Assembly (NCBI GenBank): GCA_002503885.1
Contig: DASQ01000125.1
Span: 1-11,034, forward strand
DNA from: Methanoculleus marisnigri
GTDB taxonomy: Archaea > Halobacteriota > Methanomicrobia > Methanomicrobiales > Methanoculleaceae
Length of the DNA: 11,034 bases
Reading direction: 5' to 3'
Shown: one piece after another, positions 6,629 through 11,034 of the stretch
How the letters are laid out: every line of letters begins with the position of its first letter
How positions within the stretch are numbered: position 1 is the first letter of the stretch
Notes under the pieces: generated by a model
Seen by the model: only the letters and a program-made list of their open reading frames with translations
Told to the model about the DNA's origin: nothing
The model's database searches: none
Program-made: the position numbers and the translations under genes

Positions 6629-7148
6629 GATCAGGATTCACTCCAGGGGCGGGCAGGGCGGCGTCACGGCCGCGAAGCTCCTCGCCCTCGCGGCATTCAG
6701 GGACGGAAAATACGCAACCGCCTGCCCGTTCTACGGGGCGGAGCGGCGCGGAGCACCGGTCGTCTCGTTCGTTCGGATCGATGATCGGCCGATAAAGATC
6801 TACAGCCAGATCCATGAGCCGGATCTCGTAATCGTGCTCGATACCAGCATCATGGACGTGGTGGACGTCCTGCAGGGCTTAAAATCTGGCGGAACAGTTC
6901 TCCTGAACAGTGCCCATCCGCTCGAGGGGTGCAACGGGACCTGCCGGCACGTCGACCTGACCGGGATCGCGCTCGCGGAGAACCTGGTGGTTGCCGGAAG
7001 CCCCATCCTCAACACCCCGGTGCTCGGGGCGCTCGCGAAGATGGATATCGTCACCCTCCCCTCGGCAGAACAGGCGATCCGGGAGATGTTTGCCGACGAA
7101 CGGAATGTGAAGGCTGCAAAAGCGGCGTATGAGGAGCTGAAGGTATGA
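6621..7148 (+). CDS. porG: 2-oxoacid:ferredoxin oxidoreductase, gamma subunit
   Basis: This 175-residue protein is the gamma subunit (domain III equivalent of large PFORs), which in these enzymes helps shape the CoA/TPP region. The N-terminal IHSRGGQGGVTAAKLL (residues 6-21) is the diagnostic glycine loop, followed by FYGAERRGAPV near 38-48 and ILNTPVLGALAK near 128-139. The size is normal for the family. It starts with ATG inside the alpha gene's end and ends as ATGA with the delta start, a 4-base overlap, so all four subunits are made from one message. Confidence 0.9.
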   Translation: MYEIRIHSRGGQGGVTAAKLLALAAFRDGKYATACPFYGAERRGAPVVSFVRIDDRPIKIYSQIHEPDLVIVLDTSIMDVVDVLQGLKSGGTVLLNSAHPLEGCNGTCRHVDLTGIALAENLVVAGSPILNTPVLGALAKMDIVTLPSAEQAIREMFADERNVKAAKAAYEELKV

Positions 7149-7390
7149 GAGAGAGACTTGCGCTCAGCAGGCCGACGGAGGCCTCTTCGGGGAAGACGGG
7201 TTCCTGGCGGACGTTCCGGCCCGTGGTGGACAAGGAGGCGTGCAACGCCTGCGGGCTCTGCGCCCAGTACTGCCCGGACGGGGTCATCGACGAGGACCTC
7301 AATATCGACCTCGACTACTGCAAGGGGTGCGGCATCTGCTCAAACGAATGCCCGAAACAGGCCATCGCTATGGTGCGCGAGGAGCGCTGA
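7145..7390 (+). CDS. porD: 2-oxoacid:ferredoxin oxidoreductase, delta subunit (2x[4Fe-4S] ferredoxin-like)
   Basis: The 81-residue delta subunit carries two bacterial-type ferredoxin motifs: CNACGLCAQYCP (Cys33, 36, 39, 43) and CKGCGICSNECP (Cys59, 62, 65, 69). It would carry electrons from the beta-subunit cluster to the external ferredoxin. The N-terminal 28 residues before the first cluster (with SWRTFRPVVD) are the normal delta-subunit lead. It overlaps the gamma stop by 4 bases. Its last 23 bases overlap, tail-to-tail, the 3' end of the minus-strand cysteine-rich gene. Confidence 0.92.
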   Translation: MRERLALSRPTEASSGKTGSWRTFRPVVDKEACNACGLCAQYCPDGVIDEDLNIDLDYCKGCGICSNECPKQAIAMVREER

Positions 7391-7760
7391 CCTCGTCGGC
7401 TCCGCCGACAGGGCACTGCCCGATATACTCCAGGTTGAACCGGTAGAAGTGCGTGTAGCCGCAGTTCCGGCACCGGGTCGTGAAGTGGCTGCACCCGATC
7501 GTGAGGTCGTGCGGCCCTGTGACCCCACAATTTTTGCACCGGGCACCGGCCTCGATAGTCCAGATGTCATAACACCCAATCGGGGTGCAGATCCCGATCT
7601 TTCGGGTGTTCTGAAATCGCGGGATGAAGATCCTTGTAGCCCCGCAGGCGGAGCAGATCACCTGCGCCTGCGCGGAGACCGCTTTTATGATCTGGTCGGC
7701 ATCCTCGCCGCAGTGGTAGCAGTTGGTGCGGTGCCGGGTGAAGATAAACCGCTCGTTCAT
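7368..7760 (-). CDS. cysteine-rich zinc-ribbon-like protein (130 aa)
   Basis: I do not recognise a named family. Twelve cysteines occur at residues 14, 17, 36, 39, 58, 63, 75, 78, 90, 97, 100 and 116. Five of the pairs are knuckles: CYHCG, CSACG, CxxxxC (58-63), CKNCG and CRNCG. This suggests two or three structural zinc sites, probably stacked zinc ribbons. The aromatic content is high (HFYRFNLEYIG near the end) and no membrane span is seen. It may bind nucleic acid or a protein partner; this is a guess from the fold type only. The ATG at 7758-7760 is chosen because a TATA box (about 7782-7789) lies 25 bases upstream, giving a leaderless start. The open frame runs on to about 7991 but that extension crosses the divergent promoters and part of hsp20. 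Its end overlaps the delta-subunit gene. Confidence 0.72.
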   Translation of the reverse strand: MNERFIFTRHRTNCYHCGEDADQIIKAVSAQAQVICSACGATRIFIPRFQNTRKIGICTPIGCYDIWTIEAGARCKNCGVTGPHDLTIGCSHFTTRCRNCGYTHFYRFNLEYIGQCPVGGADEVSAPRAP

Positions 7761-7780
7761 GCATGATACTTGACGCCTCC

Positions 7781-7790
7781 CAGATAAAAC
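7781..7790 (-). promoter_or_regulatory. TATA box for the cysteine-rich gene
   Basis: On the minus strand this reads GTTTTATCTG, behind a purine-rich GGGAG lead. The centre at about 7785 is 25 bases from the ATG at 7760, the spacing of a leaderless archaeal mRNA. Confidence 0.45.
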
Positions 7791-7870
7791 CTCCCTCTCT
7801 CGTTGTGGGTGCCGCGCTGCCCGGGATCCGCCAGCCCGGAGTGCGAGCGTACGAGCAGGGCCGGGAGATG

Positions 7871-7886
7871 GGAAACGTTTAAATAG
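7871..7886 (+). promoter_or_regulatory. BRE/TATA promoter of hsp20
   Basis: GGAAACGTTTAAATAG is a near-ideal archaeal BRE plus TATA box. The start of transcription should fall near 7905, leaving a leader of about 20 bases that holds the ribosome site GAGGAGGT (7911-7918), 7 bases before the ATG at 7926. The AAACGTTTAA core is shared with the CapK-unit promoter. Confidence 0.65.
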
Positions 7887-7925
7887 CACTCCCGCACCTC
7901 TGTTGCCATCGAGGAGGTTTATGAG

Positions 7926-8228
7926 ATGGCAGCGTTGAGAGTCGCACCCTATGTCTGTGCTTACTCGGATGAGAACGAAGAGAATCTTCACATCGAGATA
8001 GAACTACCAGGCGTCGAGAAGAAAGACATCACGTTTAAGATGCAGGAGACCAGTTTCTCCGTCGATGCAGCCCGCGGCGACGTCCGTTACGTCGGCACCT
8101 ACGCGATCGGCTGTCCCGTCGATACCAACGCGGCAAAGGCGACCTTCAGGAACGGTCTGCTTGCCGTGGATGTCCCATACCTGCAGCCCGTCGCGGAGGA
8201 GACGAAGGAGATCCCCATCACGGAGTGA
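7926..8228 (+). CDS. Hsp20/alpha-crystallin family small heat shock protein (short form)
   Basis: The 100-residue protein is almost only an alpha-crystallin domain. Such chaperones hold unfolding proteins in large oligomers without ATP. The domain begins near residue 8, with IEIELPGVEKKDI at 23-35 as the usual beta strands, and AKATFRNGLLAVDVP at 70-84 matches the A-x-x-x-N-G-x-L signature. The C-terminal EIPITE (95-100) supplies the I-x-I motif (Ile96, Ile98) used for oligomer docking. The usual 30-50 residue N-terminal arm is missing, so it is short for the family (commonly 140-160). The ATG at 7926 is set by GAGGAGGT; the nearby ATG at 7921 is out of frame. It stands as a single gene with its own strong promoter, divergent from the cysteine-rich gene. 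Confidence 0.85.
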   Translation: MAALRVAPYVCAYSDENEENLHIEIELPGVEKKDITFKMQETSFSVDAARGDVRYVGTYAIGCPVDTNAAKATFRNGLLAVDVPYLQPVAEETKEIPITE

Positions 8229-8231
8229 GGA

Positions 8232-8247
8232 GGCCCGGGACCGGGCC
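8232..8247 (+). repeat. GC hairpin just after hsp20
   Basis: GGCCCGG-GA-CCGGGCC is a perfect 7-base inverted repeat starting 4 bases after the hsp20 stop. It may protect or help end the transcript. There is no T-run, so terminator function is uncertain. Confidence 0.45.
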
Positions 8248-8252
8248 GGAAT

Positions 8253-8336
8253 ACTCTTCCCGGCGGGAGAGGGGGATGCCGTTGGGGTGGAGGAGAGGGT
8301 CCCCACTCCGGGAGTGCCTCATCCACCGGGAAGAGT
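8253..8336. repeat. nested inverted repeats between hsp20 and the YyaL-like gene
   Basis: ACTCTTCCCGG (8253-8263) and CCGGGAAGAGT (8326-8336) are perfect 11-base complements 62 bases apart. Inside lies a smaller hairpin, CACTCC-G-GGAGTG (8304-8316). The outer right arm ends 5 bases before the TATA box at 8341, so the structure could act at the DNA level as an operator or in the hsp20 3' end as RNA. Confidence 0.5.
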
Positions 8337-8337
8337 C

Positions 8338-8348
8338 ATCTTTATTAG
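8338..8348 (+). promoter_or_regulatory. TATA box for the YyaL-like gene
   Basis: ATCTTTATTAG is AT-rich in a GC-rich spacer. Its centre at about 8344 is 27 bases before the ATG at 8371, indicating a leaderless or near-leaderless mRNA. Confidence 0.5.
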
Positions 8349-8370
8349 CCTGCATCCGCACGTCAGGGGT

Positions 8371-10536
8371 ATGAACCCGGCACGCGGACACGACCCGGAA
8401 GCACCAGGAGCACCGGTGCGGGAAGAATCTTCACCGAACAGGCTGATCAACGAACAGAGCCCATACCTGCTCCAGCACGCCCATAACCCCGTCGACTGGT
8501 ATCCCTGGAGTGAAGAGGCTTTTTTACGGGCACAGGAAGAGGGTAAACCGATATTCCTCTCCATCGGCTACTCGGCCTGCCACTGGTGCCACGTCATGGA
8601 GGAAGAGTCGTTTGCAGACCTGCAGGTCGCCAAACTGTTGAACGATATCTTCGTCTGTATCAAGGTGGACCGCGAGGAGCGGCCGGATATCGACCAGGTC
8701 TACATGGCGGCCGCTCACGCGCTGACCGGGGCCGGAGGGTGGCCGCTCACCATCATCATGACCCCGGACAAAAGACCGTTCTTTGCAGCCAGTTATATCC
8801 CCAGAGAGAGCCGGTATGGGATGACCGGTCTCTTAGACCTCGTCCCCCGGATCAACAAGATCTGGCAGAGCCAGCGGCAGGAACTCGAGAACGCCGGCGA
8901 TCAGGTGCTCCAGGCGCTGCAGAGCGCGGCCCGCACTCCTCCGGGGGAGAGCGAGCTTGCGGAGCCGATCCTCGATGAGGCCTACGACACCTTCTTCCGG
9001 GTCTTCGACGGGGAGAACGGTGGGTTCGGGGATGCGCCCAGGTTCCCGGCCCCGCACAACCTCATATTTCTCCTCCGATACGGGAACCGGACCGGGAAGG
9101 AGCCAGCATACGCGATGGTCGAGAAGACGTTGCATGCCATGCGGCGGGGTGGCATCTTCGACCAGCTCGGCTACGGGTTCCACCGCTACTCGACAGATGC
9201 GGAGTGGCTCGTCCCGCACTTCGAGAAGATGCTCTACGACCAGGCGCTCCTGATCATGGCGTATACGGAGGCTTACCTTGCGACAGGGAGGGAGGATTTC
9301 GCGAGGACCGCCCGGGAGACGATCGCCTACGTCCTGCGGGATATGACCAATCCCGGTGGCGGCTTCTACTCGGCGGAGGACGCAGACAGCGAGGGTGAGG
9401 AGGGGAAGTTCTACGTCTGGACGAAGGATGAGATCCTCCGGGTTCTCGGGGAAGAGGACGGGGAGCGGTTTTCCCGGATCTTCGGTGTCACGGAGGCCGG
9501 CAACTACCGGGAGCAGCCCGGCGGGAGGAGGACGGGCCAGAACATCCTCCGCCTGCGGCGCCCCCTGGCATCCTGGGCCCACGAATTCTCGACCTCCGAA
9601 GAGGACCTGGCATGGTTCGTGGAGGGGGCCCGGCAGAAACTCTTTACAGCCCGGGGAGAGCGGGTCCACCCGGCAAAAGACGACAAGATCCTCGCCGACT
9701 GGAACGCCCTCACGATCGCCGCCCTGGCGAGAGCTGCCCGGGTCTTCGATGACCCGGAGTACCTGACCGCGGCGGAGAAGGGAGCCGCGTTCGTTCTCAC
9801 CAGCCTGCGCCGGCCGGACGGGCGGCTCCTCCACCGCTACCGGAACGGTGAGGCGGGCCTGCCGGCGACCCTCGACGATTACGCGTTCATGCTCTGGGCT
9901 CTCCTCGAGGTCTACGAAGCATCGTTCTCCCCCGACTACCTCGTGACCGCCACCGAACTCTCCCGGGACCTCGTCGCCCACTACTGGGACTGCAACCAGG
10001 GAGGGTTCTTCTTCGTTCCAGACGATGCGGACGTCCCCGTCCGCCAGAAGCCGATCTATGACGGAGCGATCCCCTCCGGCAACAGCGTGGCCATGTATGC
10101 CCTCTTCGTCCTCGGCCGGATGACGGCGAACCTCGAAATCGAGGAGACGGCGAACCGGATGCGGCACGTCTTTGCCGATGCCATTCGGCAGTCTCCTGCC
10201 GCCTACTCCCACTTCCTTACCGGCCTCGAGTTCATGCTGGGGCCGAACTTCGAGGTGATCATATCCGGCGTTCCAGACGCAGAGGATACGAGAGCGATGG
10301 TCAACGCCATCCGGTTGCACTATACACCCGATGCCGTCGTCATCTTCCGCCCCTCCGACGAGGAAGATCCGGGGATTACAAAAGTAGCCGGGTTTACCCG
10401 CGATATCGTAACGGTCGAGGGGAGGGCGACGGCGTATGTCTGCACCAACTATGCCTGCGATATCCCCACGACCGATCCCGAAGAGATGCTGCGGCTCGTG
10501 AGATCGACAGGAAAACCGCCGGAGCCGATCATCTGA
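8371..10536 (+). CDS. thioredoxin domain-containing protein, YyaL/SPATA20 family (DUF255)
   Basis: The 721-residue product matches the YyaL/SPATA20 family in length and layout. Residues about 22-190 form a thioredoxin-like DUF255 domain: the NRLINEQSPYLLQHAHNPVDWYPW lead and the active-site-like CHWC (Cys70-Cys73) are family hallmarks. The rest is an (alpha/alpha)6 glycosidase-like barrel, with GGFGDAPRFP, RGGIFDQLGYGFHRYS and HFEKMLYDQALL as typical blocks. The C-terminal CTNYACDIPTTDP is also conserved. The molecular role of the family is not established; a redox or protein-quality role is often proposed. There is no signal peptide. The open frame runs upstream to about 8065, across hsp20 in another frame, but the TATA box at 8341 and the family N-terminus both point to the ATG at 8371. 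It follows hsp20 on the same strand but has its own promoter. Confidence 0.9.
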   Translation: MNPARGHDPEAPGAPVREESSPNRLINEQSPYLLQHAHNPVDWYPWSEEAFLRAQEEGKPIFLSIGYSACHWCHVMEEESFADLQVAKLLNDIFVCIKVDREERPDIDQVYMAAAHALTGAGGWPLTIIMTPDKRPFFAASYIPRESRYGMTGLLDLVPRINKIWQSQRQELENAGDQVLQALQSAARTPPGESELAEPILDEAYDTFFRVFDGENGGFGDAPRFPAPHNLIFLLRYGNRTGKEPAYAMVEKTLHAMRRGGIFDQLGYGFHRYSTDAEWLVPHFEKMLYDQALLIMAYTEAYLATGREDFARTARETIAYVLRDMTNPGGGFYSAEDADSEGEEGKFYVWTKDEILRVLGEEDGERFSRIFGVTEAGNYREQPGGRRTGQNILRLRRPLASWAHEFSTSEEDLAWFVEGARQKLFTARGERVHPAKDDKILADWNALTIAALARAARVFDDPEYLTAAEKGAAFVLTSLRRPDGRLLHRYRNGEAGLPATLDDYAFMLWALLEVYEASFSPDYLVTATELSRDLVAHYWDCNQGGFFFVPDDADVPVRQKPIYDGAIPSGNSVAMYALFVLGRMTANLEIEETANRMRHVFADAIRQSPAAYSHFLTGLEFMLGPNFEVIISGVPDAEDTRAMVNAIRLHYTPDAVVIFRPSDEEDPGITKVAGFTRDIVTVEGRATAYVCTNYACDIPTTDPEEMLRLVRSTGKPPEPII

Positions 10537-10560
10537 CGGCAACGTTCTGTGAGGAGTCTG

Positions 10561-10641
10561 ATGCGATTGATGCAAAACGGAGTCGATCTCGAGAGGGTGG
10601 ACGCCCTTGTGGAGGCGATACGGAAGGATGCAGTCAACTAG
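10561..10641 (+). pseudogene. 5' remnant of a probable OsmC-family gene, cut by the TnpB element
   Basis: A 26-codon frame opens 24 bases after the YyaL-like stop, behind a GAGGAG ribosome site (10551-10556). It reads NGVDLERVDALVEAIRKDA, which resembles, from memory, the N-terminus of archaeal OsmC/YhfA-type peroxide-reducing proteins (NGVDxExL...EAIxxDP). The first 24 codons end at 10632. The next bases, GTCAACTAG, match the outer end of an IS200/IS605 element, so the last two residues and the stop come from the insertion. The ATG at 10570 is an alternative start. The rest of the gene should lie beyond the other end of the element, outside this window. The family call rests on about 20 residues only; the truncation itself is better supported. 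Confidence 0.5.
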
Positions 10642-10800
10642 CCCCGGTTAAAACCGGGGGCTTGCAGCGGGGGCCCCTTGTGGGGCACAGGGCTGCAATT
10701 TAATCGGTGCGAAGGTTGACGGTTCAAAAGACGTCCTTATTCGCACGGGCCGGTTGACGCGGCCCCTACCGATTATCCGTGGAACCACGGAATCACCGGC
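10613..10800 (-). ncRNA. probable omega RNA (reRNA) of the TnpB element, with guide
   Basis: TnpB nucleases use an RNA made from the 3' end of tnpB and the right end, with the guide taken from the flanking DNA. Stems fitting such a scaffold are CCGTGG/CCACGG (10777-10790), GTGCGAA/TTCGCAC (10707-10713 with 10740-10746), TTGCAGC/GCTGCAA (10662-10668 with 10692-10698) enclosing GCCCC-TTGT-GGGGC (10673-10686), and the end hairpin (10642-10659). The guide would be the minus strand of about 10613-10632, which is osmC-remnant sequence. The 5' limit of the RNA is a guess. Confidence 0.45.
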
Positions 10801-11034
10801 TACCTTTCGTAAATGGTTCAGAGCGCCGTTGACATCGGCGTTGATCAGGGTGCCCAGAGCACTCCGGTACAGTCCTCGCTTGATCCGCCGCTTCCTCCCA
10901 TAGGGCGGTTTTCGGATCGGGTCGAGCGCGAGAGCGTCCACCTGCGAGGTGTATGCCTCGGAGTGCGAGTCATCGAACCGGATACCATACCCCTCGCACT
11001 TGCTCTTCAGCTTCTGCCGGAACTTGTGGAAGGG
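10633..11034 (-). mobile_element. IS200/IS605-family (IS1341-type) element, right end and 3' part
   Basis: The outer end is placed at about 10633, where the minus strand ends with GGGGCTAGTTGAC, a tail I know from archaeal TnpB elements, just outside a perfect CCCCGGTT/AACCGGGG hairpin (10642-10659). The tnpB reading frame fills the rest and leaves the window, so the left end and any tnpA cannot be seen. These elements leave no target duplication, so the boundary is an estimate to within a few bases. Confidence 0.75.
10648..11034 (-). CDS. tnpB: TnpB, RNA-guided nuclease of IS200/IS605 family (3' part, runs off window)
   Basis: The last 128 codons of tnpB are visible; the start lies beyond 11034. 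The order of blocks fits TnpB: FHKFRQKLKSKCEGYGIRF, then SEAYTSQVDALALD, then INADVNGALNHLRKV, where the Asp of NADVNGA is the third RuvC catalytic acid, and a GDSVVPRIIGRG tail seen in archaeal members. The four-cysteine zinc finger normally placed between TSQ and the RuvC-III block is absent: there is no Cys between EAYTSQ and NADVN. The remaining tail, about 45 residues, is encoded by the right-end hairpins themselves and the TAA (10648-10650) lies in the terminal hairpin. No frameshift is seen in the visible part, so the protein may be intact. Confidence 0.82.
   Translation of the reverse strand, partial: PFHKFRQKLKSKCEGYGIRFDDSHSEAYTSQVDALALDPIRKPPYGRKRRIKRGLYRSALGTLINADVNGALNHLRKVAGDSVVPRIIGRGRVNRPVRIRTSFEPSTFAPIKLQPCAPQGAPAASPRF

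Noticed and set aside
7761..7991. N-terminal extension of the cysteine-rich protein
   Set aside because: It would cross both divergent promoters and the start of hsp20, and the extra residues are Arg/Gly/Ala-rich without pattern.
8065..8370. Upstream extension of the YyaL-like frame across hsp20
   Set aside because: Low-complexity Arg/Ser/Pro-rich residues, overlap with a solid hsp20 gene, and a TATA box just before the ATG at 8371.
8833..10575. Minus-strand 580-codon open frame
   Set aside because: Antisense to the strongly conserved YyaL-like gene; composition fits a codon-bias artefact.
311..10968. Ten-base word CGGAGTGCGA seen three times (about 314, 7837 and 10959)
   Set aside because: Contexts differ (non-coding, promoter spacer, inside tnpB) and flanks do not match; most likely chance in GC-rich DNA.

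Overview
The window looks like chromosome from a GC-rich methanogenic archaeon, most likely of the order Methanomicrobiales (Methanoculleus-like). This is inferred from archaeal TATA-box promoters, several of them spaced for leaderless transcripts, a four-subunit archaeal-type 2-oxoacid:ferredoxin oxidoreductase, the codon bias, and the type of IS200/IS605 TnpB element at the right end. No rRNA, tRNA or CRISPR array was seen.

Left part (1-4604). A GC-rich stretch of about 370 bases has no convincing complete gene. A minus-strand FemAB/GNAT-like acyltransferase (375-1391) follows, then a small plus-strand hypothetical ORF (1605-1796). Next is a tight two-gene unit: a CapK/PaaK-like adenylate-forming ligase (1899-3311) and, 6 bases on, a CapA-family metallophosphatase-like protein (3318-4427). 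Tandem GC hairpins and a T-run terminator close this unit. FemAB-like, CapK-like and CapA-like proteins all occur in surface-polymer or capsule loci, so this may be a small cell-envelope module; its substrates are unknown.

Middle part (4596-7390). Four overlapping genes encode the beta, alpha, gamma and delta subunits of a pyruvate/2-oxoisovalerate-type ferredoxin oxidoreductase. Delta carries two [4Fe-4S] clusters, beta the TPP site and proximal cluster, alpha the other part of the TPP active site, and gamma a GRGGQG-type domain. The last gene runs tail-to-tail, with a 23-base overlap, into a minus-strand 130-residue protein with twelve cysteines (7368-7760).

Right part (7761-11034). A divergent promoter region separates the cysteine-rich gene from a short Hsp20 chaperone (7926-8228). 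A spacer with nested inverted repeats leads to a 721-residue YyaL/SPATA20-type protein (thioredoxin-like DUF255 plus an (alpha/alpha)6 glycosidase-like domain). Just behind it lies the first 24 codons of what looks like an OsmC-family gene. It is cut by the right end of an IS200/IS605-family (IS1341-type) element whose tnpB is on the minus strand and runs off the window. The element's right end holds several hairpins that probably form its omega RNA (reRNA).
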